A DNA stretch of 55,190 nucleotides, from contig NZ_WHIW01000017.1 in the NCBI RefSeq assembly GCF_009295635.1, positions 1 through 55,190 of the forward strand. The letters are read 5' to 3'. Shown piece by piece: positions 34,302 through 42,871 of this stretch. Source of the stretch: Alkalilimnicola sp. S0819 (GTDB lineage Bacteria > Pseudomonadota > Gammaproteobacteria > Nitrococcales > WHIW01). The notes under the pieces are model-generated. The model worked only from the letters and a program-made list of their open reading frames with translations. It did no database searches and was not told the origin of the DNA. The position numbers and the translations under genes are program-made. Positions within the stretch are counted from its first letter, which is position 1. Each line of letters begins with the position of its first letter.

Positions 34302-34799
34302 TCAGTCCCGGGCGTACTCCAACAAGCCCTTGAGCGCTTCCGCGACGGCTTTGCGACGCACAGCCTCTCGGTCACCGCTGAACTGTCGGCGCAGGGCCCA
34401 CAGATCACCGTCCGCCAACGCCCAGGCAAACCAGACCGTGCCCACCGGCTTGTCCTCGCAACCACCCCCCGGCCCGGCCACGCCGCTGATGGCGACACTG
34501 AGCTCCACCTCCGCGCGGGTCTGCGCTCCGCGGGCCATTTCCCGCACCACCGCCTCGCTCACTGCGCCATGGGCTTCCAGCGTCGCCGGGGCCACGCCCA
34601 GCATGTCCTGCTTGGCCGCGTTGGAGTAGCTCACGTAGCCGCGCTCGAACCAGGCCGAACTGCCCGCCACATCGGTAAGCACCTTGGCCACCCAGCCACC
34701 CGTGCAGGATTCCGCCGTCGCGCAGCGCCAGCCCGCCCGACGCAACTGCCGCCCCAGATCCAGCGCCAGCAGGTCCAGGCCCGTATCCTTCTCGCTCAC
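34302..34799 (-). CDS. pncC: Nicotinamide-nucleotide amidohydrolase PncC (CinA C-terminal domain family)
   Basis: A 165-residue enzyme that deamidates nicotinamide mononucleotide to nicotinate mononucleotide, recycling the NMN released by NAD-dependent DNA ligase. Recognised by ATAESCTGGWVAKVLTDVAGSS, GYVSYSNAAKQDMLGV and AISGVAGPGGG. Single-domain, like E. coli YgaD/PncC (165), lacking the MoCF-like CinA N-domain. The GTG start follows GGAGGG. In many gammaproteobacteria it precedes recA; here recA is not adjacent. Confidence 0.9.
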   Translation of the reverse strand: MSEKDTGLDLLALDLGRQLRRAGWRCATAESCTGGWVAKVLTDVAGSSAWFERGYVSYSNAAKQDMLGVAPATLEAHGAVSEAVVREMARGAQTRAEVELSVAISGVAGPGGGCEDKPVGTVWFAWALADGDLWALRRQFSGDREAVRRKAVAEALKGLLEYARD

Positions 34800-34843
34800 G
34801 CTTCCCTCCTTCGTTGGCGGAACACCTGATCGGCAAATCGCGC

Positions 34844-35017
34844 TTACGCGCGGTAAGCCAGTCCACACTCCCGTTGAAACCCTTTTACCCCCTTGTGCCG
34901 CGCCTCGCCATAGCGCGCCCATGCCCGGGGGTCACCGACCAGCCACGCGGTCACCGCGCCGCAGAGGCCAAGGAAATCGGGGCGACGAATGCCGAAGGGC
35001 CTCTCATCGGCAGGCAT
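34844..35017 (-). CDS. Small hypothetical protein (57 aa)
   Basis: A 57-residue frame beginning MPADERPFGIRRPDF, with AAAGGAA nine bases before the ATG, and ending in TAA 44 bases before pncC on the same strand. The interior (LGLCGAVTAWLVGDPRAWARYGEARHKG) is hydrophobic then basic and Trp-containing, with no repeat of simple GC-rich codons. I recognise no family. A real small gene is plausible because the ribosome binding site, spacing and composition are good, but there is no homology evidence. Confidence 0.4.
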   Translation of the reverse strand: MPADERPFGIRRPDFLGLCGAVTAWLVGDPRAWARYGEARHKGVKGFQRECGLAYRA

Positions 35018-35103
35018 GGGAAGTTCCTTTATTATTCGGGTTGGCCGAAAGATATCGAGGCTCGAAGGAGGCTGTCGAGCCAACACCTGCAGGGAGACCC
35101 CGC

Positions 35104-35559
35104 ATGCTGTCACTGAAAGCCCCCCCCGCGCTGTTGCTGCTGATCGCCGGCGCGCTGATCCTGGGGCTGGATAGCCTATGGCCGGCCTTGAGTACGCCCT
35201 TCCCCGGCCACAGGTTGCTCGCGCTGGCCGCGGCGCTGAGTGCCTCGCTGCTTGTCGCGGCCGGCGGCCTGGCATTTCGCCGGGCCCGCACCACGGTGAA
35301 CCCCATGAACCCGACACAGGCCCGTGCGCTGGTCACCGCCGGTGTTTACCGCTACACGCGCAATCCCATGTATCTGGGCTTCGTCCTGCTGCTGGTGGGC
35401 TGGGCGCTGTATCTTGCAAACCTGCCCGCCCTGCTGGTGGTGGTCGGGTTCATCGGCTACATGAACCGCTACCAGATCCACCCCGAGGAACGGACGCTCG
35501 CCCGGCTTTTCGGCGCCGCCTACCGCGAATACTGTCAGCGGGTCCGTCGCTGGCTGTAG
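35104..35559 (+). CDS. Isoprenylcysteine carboxyl methyltransferase (ICMT)/PEMT-like membrane protein
   Basis: A 151-residue integral membrane protein with four hydrophobic segments. The C-terminal half carries the family core: [23 protein letters not shown] and the [26 protein letters not shown] motif with its Glu-Glu. The family includes bacterial methyltransferases with unknown acceptors; protein prenylation is not expected in bacteria, so the substrate is open. Start at the ATG with AGGGAG upstream. It ends 65 bases before mutS. Confidence 0.85.
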   Translation: MLSLKAPPALLLLIAGALILGLDSLWPALSTPFPGHRLLALAAALSASLLVAAGGLAFRRARTTVNPMNPTQARALVTAGVYRYTRNPMYLGFVLLLVGWALYLANLPALLVVVGFIGYMNRYQIHPEERTLARLFGAAYREYCQRVRRWL

Positions 35560-35624
35560 AGTGCTGCGCCCTTTGCTATCCTCCCCCGCCTGCCTCACCA
35601 CAGCGGAGTAGCCGAGAGCGATTC

Positions 35625-38174
35625 ATGGCTAAGGACAAGCAACAGGCCCACACCCCCATGATGCAGCAATTCCTGCGCATCAAGGCCGAGCACCCGGACA
35701 CCCTGCTGTTCTACCGCATGGGCGACTTCTACGAGTTGTTCTATGACGATGCCACCCGCGCGGCCCGGCTGCTGGACATCACCCTGACCACCCGCGGCCA
35801 GTCCGCCGGCGAGCCCATTCCCATGGCCGGCGTGCCGGTGCACGCCTACGAGAATTATCTCGCCCGCCTGCTGCGCCTGGGCGAGTCGGTGGCCATCTGC
35901 GAGCAGATCGGCGACCCGGCCACCAGCAAGGGTCCGGTGGAGCGCAAGGTGGTGCGCATCGTCACCCCGGGCACGCTCACTGACGAGGCCCTGCTGGAGG
36001 AGCGGCGCAGCAATCTGCTGGTGGCGCTGGCCGAGGACAAGGGCCTGTACGGCCTCGCCGCGCTGGAACTCTCCAGCGGGCGCTTCACCCTGCTGGAGGT
36101 GGAAGGCCGCGACGGCCTGCTGGCGGAACTGGAACGACTGCGCCCGGCGGAGCTGCTGGTGGACGAATCCCTCACCCTGCCCCCGGCGCTGGACGAGCAG
36201 GCCGGGCTCAGCCGCCGCCCCCCCTGGCACTTCGACCCAGAGAGCTGCGAGCGGCTGCTCTGTCGCCAGTTCGGCACCCAGGACCTGGCCGGCTTCGGCT
36301 GCCAGCACCTGGGTCAGGCGGTGCGCGCCGCCGGCGCCCTGCTGCAGTACGTGGCCGATACCCAGCGCAGTGCCCTGCCTCATATCCAGGGCATACAGGT
36401 GGAGCTGCGCGAGGACGGCATCATCATCGATGCGGCCAGCCGGCGGAACCTGGAGATCGAGTTCAATCTGCATGGCGGCACCGAGCACACCCTGGCCTGG
36501 GTGCTGGACAGCACCGTCTGCGCCATGGGCAGCCGGCTGCTGCGCCGCTGGCTGAATCGCCCGCTGCGGGACCGGGCCACCTTGAACGCTCGCTACGACG
36601 CGCTGGATGAACTCATCCAGACCCGCGCCCTGGATCCGCTGCGCGATACCCTGCGGGGCCTGGCGGACATGGAGCGGATTCTGGCCCGCATCGCCCTGGG
36701 CTCCGCTCGGCCGCGGGATCTCACTGGCCTGCGCGACGCCCTGGGCCGCCTGCCGGCTATCGCCCAATTGCTGGAAGGCCTGGCCGCGCCCCGTCTACGC
36801 ACCCTGCTCCAGGAAATGGGCGAGCAGCCGGAAACCCTCGCGCTGCTGCAGCGAGCCGTGATCGAACAACCCCCCGTGCTGATCCGCGATGGCGGCGTGA
36901 TCGCGCCGGGTTTCGATGCCCAGCTCGACGAACTTCGCAACCTCTCCCGCAACGCCGACCAGTTCCTGATCGATCTCGAGCAACGCGAGCGCGAGGCCAC
37001 CGGCATCGACAAGCTGAAGGTGGCCTATAACCGGGTCCACGGCTATTACATCGAGATCAGCAAGAGCCACACCGAGCGGGTGCCGGCGCACTACATCCGT
37101 CGCCAGACCCTGAAGGGCGTGGAGCGCTACATCGTCCCCGAGCTCAAGGCCTTCGAAGACAAGGTGCTGTCCGCGCGGGAGCGGGCGCTGGCCCGCGAAA
37201 AGGCGCTGTACGAGCAGCTGCTGCAGGATCTGGGCCGCGAGGTCCCCACCCTGCAGCGCTGTGCCGCGGCGCTGGCCGAGTTCGACGTGCTGGCGGCCCT
37301 GGCCGAGCGAGCGCTGGCGCTGGATTACGCGCGCCCGGAGCTGGTGGACAAGCCCGGCCTGCGCATCGAGGAGGGCCGCCACCCCGTGGTGGAGCGGGTG
37401 CTGACCGGGCCCTTCATCCCCAACGATCTGAACCTGGACAACCGCCGGCGGATGCTCATGATCACCGGGCCGAACATGGGCGGTAAATCCACCTACATGC
37501 GTCAGGTGGCACTGATCACCCTGCTCGCCCATGTGGGCAGCTTCGTGCCCGCGCGCCGGGCGGTGATGGGCCCGGTGGACCGAATCTACACCCGCATCGG
37601 CGCCTCGGACGATCTGGCCGGTGGTCGCTCCACCTTCATGGTGGAGATGACCGAAACCGCCAATATCCTCAACAACGCCACCCGGGAGAGTCTGATCCTG
37701 CTCGATGAGATCGGCCGGGGCACCAGCACCTTCGACGGGCTTTCCCTGGCCTGGGCCGCCGCCGCCCATCTGGCCGAGCATGTGGGTGCCTTCACCCTGT
37801 TCGCCACCCATTACTTCGAGCTCACCGCCCTGCCCGATCACTACGCCGGCGTGGTCAACGCCCACCTGGACGCGGTGGAGCACGGCGAGGACATCGTCTT
37901 TATGCACGCGGTGAAACAGGGCCCGGCCAACCAGAGCTACGGCCTGCAGGTGGCGCGGCTCGCCGGCGTGCCCGAGCGGGTCATCCGTGCCGCCCGGCAC
38001 AAGTTGCAGCAACTGGAGCAGGAAGCGGCCAACCAGAGCAGCCAGCCGGACCAGCTTGCGCTGTTCAGCACACCGCTGGACCCGGCGGTGGAGTACCTGG
38101 ACCGGCTGGAGCCGGATGAGCTGAGCCCCCGCCAAGCCCTGGACGCCTTGTACGAGATGAAGAAGCTGCGCTGA
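35625..38174 (+). CDS. mutS: DNA mismatch repair protein MutS
   Basis: An 849-residue mismatch-recognition ATPase. The N-terminal mismatch-binding domain has the Phe-X-Glu motif ([15 protein letters not shown]), clamp and lever regions follow, and the C-terminal ATPase has Walker A ([16 protein letters not shown]), the [16 protein letters not shown] signature, Walker B ([16 protein letters not shown]) and [11 protein letters not shown]. The C-terminal dimerisation tail ([23 protein letters not shown]) is complete. Length matches E. coli MutS (853). Start at [16 protein letters not shown], the family N-terminus. Confidence 0.97.
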   Translation: MAKDKQQAHTPMMQQFLRIKAEHPDTLLFYRMGDFYELFYDDATRAARLLDITLTTRGQSAGEPIPMAGVPVHAYENYLARLLRLGESVAICEQIGDPATSKGPVERKVVRIVTPGTLTDEALLEERRSNLLVALAEDKGLYGLAALELSSGRFTLLEVEGRDGLLAELERLRPAELLVDESLTLPPALDEQAGLSRRPPWHFDPESCERLLCRQFGTQDLAGFGCQHLGQAVRAAGALLQYVADTQRSALPHIQGIQVELREDGIIIDAASRRNLEIEFNLHGGTEHTLAWVLDSTVCAMGSRLLRRWLNRPLRDRATLNARYDALDELIQTRALDPLRDTLRGLADMERILARIALGSARPRDLTGLRDALGRLPAIAQLLEGLAAPRLRTLLQEMGEQPETLALLQRAVIEQPPVLIRDGGVIAPGFDAQLDELRNLSRNADQFLIDLEQREREATGIDKLKVAYNRVHGYYIEISKSHTERVPAHYIRRQTLKGVERYIVPELKAFEDKVLSARERALAREKALYEQLLQDLGREVPTLQRCAAALAEFDVLAALAERALALDYARPELVDKPGLRIEEGRHPVVERVLTGPFIPNDLNLDNRRRMLMITGPNMGGKSTYMRQVALITLLAHVGSFVPARRAVMGPVDRIYTRIGASDDLAGGRSTFMVEMTETANILNNATRESLILLDEIGRGTSTFDGLSLAWAAAAHLAEHVGAFTLFATHYFELTALPDHYAGVVNAHLDAVEHGEDIVFMHAVKQGPANQSYGLQVARLAGVPERVIRAARHKLQQLEQEAANQSSQPDQLALFSTPLDPAVEYLDRLEPDELSPRQALDALYEMKKLR

Positions 38175-38304
38175 GGGGCGGCGACGCGGCCCTCAGCCCA
38201 CCTGCTGAAACGGCCCAAGGTCGCGTAGGCCTTTCAGGGCAGCCCCGATGCGCGGCCATGGGTCGCCCCGGCAGGCCGGATCCCTGCGCGCCTTGGTGCC
38301 CGGC

Positions 38305-38481
38305 TCATTCGTGCCGCAGCGGCTCGGCCAGATCCAGCGTCCTGATCGCCTGCACCGCCAACTCCCAGCGGCCCTCCTGGCACAATCCGGCGATGCCGCC
38401 CTCTTCGTAGGCCTCCAGCGCCGCCCGCAGGCACGCGCGGCGCACCGCCTCCGCCAATTCCCGCCGTTCCGCGTCGTTCAT
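38305..38481 (-). CDS. Small conserved acidic/helical protein (58 aa) between mutS and fdxA
   Basis: A 58-residue frame starting MNDAERRELAEAVRR and running through ACLRAALEAYEEGGIAGLC and GRWELAVQAIRTLDL. It reads as two amphipathic helices with a Gly turn, of the sort found as a small unnamed gene near mutS/fdxA in related gammaproteobacteria (recollection, not checked). It is on the minus strand, divergent from fdxA with about 115 bases between starts. Function unknown. The 130 bases between it and mutS contain no other gene. Confidence 0.6.
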   Translation of the reverse strand: MNDAERRELAEAVRRACLRAALEAYEEGGIAGLCQEGRWELAVQAIRTLDLAEPLRHE

Positions 38482-38505
38482 CGAATATTCCCTACGCTTT
38501 GTGGC

Positions 38506-38533
38506 GTGACTTCCCCCGCCGCGTCCGTACAAT
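38506..38533 (+). promoter_or_regulatory. Candidate promoter of fdxA
   Basis: GTGACT (38506-38511) and TACAAT (38528-38533) are spaced by 16 bases, 64 bases before the fdxA ATG. Confidence 0.45.
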
Positions 38534-38597
38534 AGCCGCCAATTCGAGCGCCGGCACAGCGGGCGCCTGTGGCCATTAGACCGACGTGGAGCGGACC

Positions 38598-38921
38598 ATG
38601 ACCTTTGTCGTTGTCGAGAACTGCATCAAGTGCAAGTACACCGATTGCGTGGAAGTCTGCCCCGTGGACTGTTTCCACGAGGGGCCCAACTTCCTGGTGA
38701 TCGACCCGGACGAATGCATCGACTGCACCCTGTGCGAGCCCGAGTGCCCCGCCGAGGCCATCTACTCGGAAGACGATGTGCCGGAGGGCCAGGAACACTT
38801 CCTGGAGCTTAACGCGGAATTGGCACAGTTGTGGCCGGTCATCACCGAACAGAAGGACCCGCCCGCGGACGCCGCCGACTGGGACGGCAAACCGGACAAG
38901 CTGCAGTATCTGGAGCGCTGA
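38598..38921 (+). CDS. fdxA: 7Fe ferredoxin FdxA
   Basis: A 107-residue low-potential electron carrier with one 3Fe-4S and one 4Fe-4S cluster. The cysteine pattern is [18 protein letters not shown] near the N-terminus and [16 protein letters not shown] in the middle, the layout of Azotobacter ferredoxin I-type proteins. The C-terminal extension ([17 protein letters not shown]) is present. GGAGCGG precedes the ATG; the alternative ATG 12 bases upstream is less well placed. It follows mutS as in Pseudomonas and ends at a strong terminator. Confidence 0.95.
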   Translation: MTFVVVENCIKCKYTDCVEVCPVDCFHEGPNFLVIDPDECIDCTLCEPECPAEAIYSEDDVPEGQEHFLELNAELAQLWPVITEQKDPPADAADWDGKPDKLQYLER

Positions 38922-38945
38922 GGCGGCTCCGACAGACAACAGAAA

Positions 38946-38968
38946 GGCGGCTCGCGAGCCGCCTTTTT
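38946..38968 (+). terminator. Rho-independent terminator of fdxA
   Basis: A perfect palindromic stem GGCGGCTCGCGAGCCGCC (38946-38963) followed by TTTTT, 25 bases after the fdxA stop. Confidence 0.92.
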
Positions 38969-39005
38969 CGTGGTCGTGGCCATCACCCGCCTGGGTGTGG
39001 TGTCG

Positions 39006-39734
39006 CTAAAGGTCCAGGGCACGTTTCAGGGTGGCGAAATCCCGGTAACCCGCTTCCACCCGGCCATCCTCCAGGATGATGGTGGGGGTGGCGGTAATGC
39101 CCAGATCTCGCGCGAGGCGCAAGTGCTTGGTCACCGGGTCGTCGCACTCGCGCTGCTCGTTGCGCTTGCCCTGCTTGGCAGCGGTTAGCGCCGCCCGCGG
39201 GTCATCGGCGCACCAGGCGTTCACCGCCTTGACGTATGAACCGGAACCGACACCGGCGCGGGGCATCAACAGGTAGCGCACACGCACACCCTCGGCGAGC
39301 ATCTGCTCTATATCCGCGTGCATCTTGCGGCAATACGGACAGTCTATGTCGGTAAACACGGTGATCTGGGTGCTCACCTCGCCGCCAGGCTCGTAGATGA
39401 TCATCTGCGATTCGTCCACCGACTCTTCGAGCTTCGCCAGGCGCAGCTCGCCCCGGCGCTCATCGGACACGGAGCGGCCGCTGCCCAGCTCGATGATGTT
39501 CCCTTGCACCAGGTACTTGCCGTCTCCGCTGAGGTAAGCCACCTGGCCGCCGATCACCACCTCGTAGATACCCGGCAGCGGAGTCTCCCCCACAGCGTCG
39601 ATCTCGATACGCGGCTCCACCTCGGCCACCGCGGCGCGGATGCGCTCGGCCACCGCCGGATCCGCATCGGCGGCCAGCGCCCCCAAGGCAGTGAGCCCCA
39701 GGGCGGCCGCAAGGACAGTACGCAAGATTGTCAT
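39006..39734 (-). CDS. dsbC: Thiol:disulfide interchange protein DsbC (periplasmic disulfide isomerase)
   Basis: A 242-residue periplasmic protein. A cleavable signal peptide (VLAAALGLTALGALA-A, about residues 1-21) precedes the DsbC N-terminal dimerisation domain (residues 22-90) and a thioredoxin-fold domain with the active site CPYC (FTDIDCPYCRKMH) and cis-Pro loop (GITATPTIILEDG). It reshuffles incorrect disulfides, kept reduced by DsbD. A second Cys pair (AWCADD / QRECDD) fits the structural disulfide of DsbC. Located downstream of xerD as in E. coli (xerD-dsbC). Confidence 0.93.
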   Translation of the reverse strand: MTILRTVLAAALGLTALGALAADADPAVAERIRAAVAEVEPRIEIDAVGETPLPGIYEVVIGGQVAYLSGDGKYLVQGNIIELGSGRSVSDERRGELRLAKLEESVDESQMIIYEPGGEVSTQITVFTDIDCPYCRKMHADIEQMLAEGVRVRYLLMPRAGVGSGSYVKAVNAWCADDPRAALTAAKQGKRNEQRECDDPVTKHLRLARDLGITATPTIILEDGRVEAGYRDFATLKRALDL

Positions 39735-39758
39735 AACGGTTTTCTTCTCCTCCGGCGC

Positions 39759-40679
39759 TCAGCCCCGCGGGTGGTGCCGAGCATGTAAGTCCTGCAGGCG
39801 CTGACGCGCCACATGGGTATAGATCTGTGTGGTGGACAAGTCCGTGTGTCCGAGCAGCAACTGTACCACGCGCAAATCCGCGCCGTGATTCAGCAAGTGA
39901 GTGGCAAAACTGTGCCGCAGGGTGTGGGGCGAGAGCCTGGCCTTGATGCCCGCGCGCCGGGCGTAGAGCTTGATGCGATACCAGAAGGCCTGGCGGGTGA
40001 TGCCCTCGCCGCGACGGCTGACGAACAACGCCTCGGTAAGCTGCCCGCCCAGCAGGGCCGGGCGGGATTCCGTCAGATAGCGCTGCAGCCAGTCCAGCGC
40101 TTCCTCGCCCAGGGGCACCAGGCGCTCCTTGTCGCCCTTGCCCCGGGCCCGCACCACGCCCTGGCGCGGGTTGAGCTGGTCGCGGCTGAGCCCCACCAGC
40201 TCGGACACCCGCAGCCCACTGGCATAGAGCAGTTCCAGCATGGCCTTGTCCCGCAGCTCCAGGGTGTCTTCCACCACCGGCGCCGCCAGCAAAGCCTCCA
40301 CCTGCGCCTCGCTGAGCGCGGCCGGCAGCGGCCGACCCAGGCGCGGCGCATCAATGCGGGCGCTGGGGTCTTCCTGCATCGCGCCCCGTGCCACCTGCCA
40401 GCGATAGAAGCGCCGCAGGCTGGAGAGCAAGCGTGCCGTGGAACGGGGCTTGGCGCCGCCCTGCACCCGCTCGGCCATGAAGCCGAGCAGCTGATCGCGC
40501 CGCGCGCCGAGCAAGCCCGAGCCCTGCTTGCCCAACCAATCCGACAGCGCCGCCAGATCCGCCCGGTAGGCGGCCAGAGTGTGCGGGCTCAAGCCGTGCT
40601 CCAGCCACAGTCCGTCCAGAAAGGCCTCCAGCACCGCCTGCTCGTCGGCGGCAAGCTCTATGCGCGCCGGGCGCCCCAC
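39759..40679 (-). CDS. xerD: Site-specific tyrosine recombinase XerD (GTG start)
   Basis: A 306-residue recombinase that, with XerC, resolves chromosome dimers at dif. The N-terminal SAM-like core-binding domain is followed by the catalytic domain with Arg in LLYASGLRVSELVGL, Lys in RGKGDKERLVPL, HxxR in LSPHTLRHSFATHLLNHGA, the late His in LLGHTDLSTTQIY and the Tyr nucleophile in IYTHVAR. Assigned XerD rather than XerC by the adjacent dsbC. GTG is the only start giving a family-length N-terminus; the slipin stop lies 7 bases upstream. Confidence 0.92.
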   Translation of the reverse strand: MGRPARIELAADEQAVLEAFLDGLWLEHGLSPHTLAAYRADLAALSDWLGKQGSGLLGARRDQLLGFMAERVQGGAKPRSTARLLSSLRRFYRWQVARGAMQEDPSARIDAPRLGRPLPAALSEAQVEALLAAPVVEDTLELRDKAMLELLYASGLRVSELVGLSRDQLNPRQGVVRARGKGDKERLVPLGEEALDWLQRYLTESRPALLGGQLTEALFVSRRGEGITRQAFWYRIKLYARRAGIKARLSPHTLRHSFATHLLNHGADLRVVQLLLGHTDLSTTQIYTHVARQRLQDLHARHHPRG

Positions 40680-40686
40680 GCCGCAC

Positions 40687-41445
40687 TCAGCCCTTGTCGG
40701 CGCCGCCGAGCAGCCCCTTCAACTGGTTCATCATGTCGATGGGTACCGGGAAGACGATGGTGGAATTCTGCTCCCCGGCAATGGCCCCCAGGGTCTGCAG
40801 ATAACGCAGCTGCATGGCACCGGAGTTGCGCGCCATCACGTCGGCGGCCTGGGCGAGTTTCTCGGAAGCCTGCAATTCGCCCTCGGCGTGAATCACCTTG
40901 GCCCGACGCTCGCGTTCCGCCTCGGCCTGGCGGGCGATGGCGCGGATCATGCTCTCGTCGATGTCCACATGCTTGATCTCCACATTGGAGACCTTGATGC
41001 CCCAGGCATCGGTCTGCTCGTCCAGAATGGCCTGAATATCGGTATTGAGCTTCTCCCGCTCGGCCAGCATTTCGTCCAGATCATGCTGCCCCAGCACCGA
41101 GCGCAGCGTGGTCTGGGCGAGTTGACTGGTGGCGGAGTAATAATCCTCCACCTGCAGGATGGAGTGCTCCGCGTCCACGACGCGGAAGTACAGCACGGCG
41201 TTGACCTTCACCGAGACGTTGTCTTTGGAGATCACGTCCTGGCTGGGCACGTCCATGACGATGGTGCGCATGTCGACCTTCACCATCTGCTGGATCATGG
41301 GGATCACCAGGCGCAGGCCCGCGCCCTTGGTGCCGGTGTAGCGGCCCAGGGTAAACACCACGCCCCGTTCGTACTCGTTGAGCACCCGGAACGAGGCGAT
41401 GATGATGGCGGCAATGATGCCGATAATGACCAGAATCGGGATCAT
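40687..41445 (-). CDS. Slipin (SPFH/stomatin family membrane protein)
   Basis: A 252-residue stomatin-like protein. An N-terminal membrane anchor ([16 protein letters not shown]) is followed by the SPFH domain ([46 protein letters not shown]) and a helical assembly tail ([24 protein letters not shown]). Such proteins form membrane microdomain cages. They are usually paired with an NfeD protease partner, but none lies next to it here. AAGGAGCGG upstream supports the start at MIPILV. Divergent from rlmM and 7 bases upstream of xerD. Confidence 0.92.
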   Translation of the reverse strand: MIPILVIIGIIAAIIIASFRVLNEYERGVVFTLGRYTGTKGAGLRLVIPMIQQMVKVDMRTIVMDVPSQDVISKDNVSVKVNAVLYFRVVDAEHSILQVEDYYSATSQLAQTTLRSVLGQHDLDEMLAEREKLNTDIQAILDEQTDAWGIKVSNVEIKHVDIDESMIRAIARQAEAERERRAKVIHAEGELQASEKLAQAADVMARNSGAMQLRYLQTLGAIAGEQNSTIVFPVPIDMMNQLKGLLGGADKG

Positions 41446-41529
41446 GAGAGTGTCCGCTCCTTGTGATGCATGCTTCGCAGCCTCCGAGCATAGACCCCCG
41501 CCCCCACCTGATCCAGCTTCCCGATGCCG

Positions 41530-41535
41530 TACAAT
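41530..41535 (+). promoter_or_regulatory. TACAAT box just before rlmM
   Basis: TACAAT ends seven bases before the ATG chosen for rlmM, the same spacing as before rlmKL. A -35 element is not convincing. If used it would give a leaderless or nearly leaderless mRNA. Confidence 0.3.
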
Positions 41536-41542
41536 GCACGGC

Positions 41543-42616
41543 ATGAATCCATCCGACACCGATACCACCCTGCTGCTGCAGTGCCGCCCGGGCCTGGAGC
41601 ATGACACGGCCGCGGAAGTCACCGAGCGCGCCGCCGAGGCCGACCTGCCCGGCTATTGCCGCACCCGCGATGGTGAAGGCTGGTTGCAGTTCCACCCCGC
41701 CTTGCCGGCGCAACCGCGGGCGCTGGGCCAGGCCCTGCCCTGGCGCGAGCTGGTCTTCGCCCGCCAGTGCTTCGTCAGCCAATGCACCTTCGAAGCGCTG
41801 CCGGCGCAAAACCGGGCCGATCCGCTCGCCCAGGCCGCCGCCGGCCTGCTGCGCCAGTACGACGCGCTGTACCTGGAGCACCCGGATACCAACGAGGGCA
41901 AGAGCCTGTCGGGCTTCCTGCGCAAGTTCCGCCGTCCGCTGGAAGCCGCCCTGCTCAAGGCCGGGCTGCGACCGCGCCGAGGTGCGCCCAATCTGCATCT
42001 GTTCTTCCTGGACTCCGGCCGGGTGTACCTGGGCAGCAGCGCGCCGGGCCAGGCCGCGCCCTGGCCGCTGGGCATACCGCGGCTGCGCATGCCCGGCGGC
42101 GCGCCCAGTCGCTCCACGCTGAAGCTGGACGAGGCCATCCAGCTGTTCCTCGGCGAGGACGCGGGCCGGTTGATGGCACCGGGCATGCGCGCCGTGGATC
42201 TGGGCGCGGCCCCTGGCGGCTGGACCTGGCAGCTGGTGCGGCGCGGCCTGCATGTGACCGCCATCGATAACGGCCCCGTGGATGCCGCGCTCATGGCCGA
42301 CGGCCTGGTGGAGCACCTGCGCAGCGACGGCTTCCGCTACCGCCCACCCCGTCCGGTGGACTGGCTGGTCTGCGATATGGTCGAGCAGCCCTCGCGCATC
42401 GCCGAGCTGATGGGCCAGTGGCTGGCCCGGGGGGATGCCCGTGCCGCCATCTTCAACCTCAAACTGCCCATGAAGAAACGCTGGGCCGCGGTACAGGATG
42501 CGCAGGCGCGGCTGCACAGGCAGCTGGAGCGCGGTGGCCGCCGGGCGCAGCTATGCGCCAAGCAGCTCTACCATGACCGGGAGGAAATCACGGTCTATGC
42601 GCGGGCCGTGGATTAG
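41543..42616 (+). CDS. rlmM: 23S rRNA 2'-O-ribose C2498 methyltransferase RlmM
   Basis: A 357-residue enzyme that methylates the 2'-OH of C2498 in 23S rRNA. The N-terminal THUMP-like part ([19 protein letters not shown]) is followed by a Rossmann domain with SAM motif [18 protein letters not shown], the acidic AIDNG and [11 protein letters not shown] motifs and the catalytic Lys in [11 protein letters not shown], completing a KDKE-type tetrad. Length matches E. coli RlmM (366). I use the ATG giving MNPSDTD; an ATG nine bases upstream (41534) overlaps the TACAAT box. Downstream 42617-42871 holds no recognised gene. Confidence 0.94.
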   Translation: MNPSDTDTTLLLQCRPGLEHDTAAEVTERAAEADLPGYCRTRDGEGWLQFHPALPAQPRALGQALPWRELVFARQCFVSQCTFEALPAQNRADPLAQAAAGLLRQYDALYLEHPDTNEGKSLSGFLRKFRRPLEAALLKAGLRPRRGAPNLHLFFLDSGRVYLGSSAPGQAAPWPLGIPRLRMPGGAPSRSTLKLDEAIQLFLGEDAGRLMAPGMRAVDLGAAPGGWTWQLVRRGLHVTAIDNGPVDAALMADGLVEHLRSDGFRYRPPRPVDWLVCDMVEQPSRIAELMGQWLARGDARAAIFNLKLPMKKRWAAVQDAQARLHRQLERGGRRAQLCAKQLYHDREEITVYARAVD

Positions 42617-42741
42617 CCGGGGTTTACTGAAAACCGGCACAGGGCGGCACATGGCCCAGGGCTGTCAGCCTTGTTGGCGGCCAAGGCCGCGACCCTTCCA
42701 GAGCCTCGAACGCCCCCGGGAACCAATCAACGCTTCCCGGG

Positions 42742-42780
42742 CTTGACTTGGCCGTCACATTAGGGCTCGAATAGATAAAG
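42742..42780 (+). promoter_or_regulatory. Possible promoter region of the type VI secretion operon
   Basis: The 255-base gap before tssA contains the only AT-rich stretch near the operon start (TTGACTTGGCC ... GAATAGATAAAGG). A TTGGCC-18-TAGATA pair is the best sigma-70-like match. No sigma-54 signature (GG-N10-GC at -24/-12) was found. Weak evidence. Confidence 0.25.
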
Positions 42781-42871
42781 GCGGCGCGACCAGGACGGTC
42801 CACACAAGCGCCAGCCACCAACAATCAGAACCAGGGCGACAGGAAGCTTGCCCGCAGGCCAGAAGGGACTC

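Noticed and set aside
42617-42871. Sigma-54 promoter for the type VI secretion operon
   Set aside because: No GG-N10-GC element in a -24/-12 context was found in the gap.
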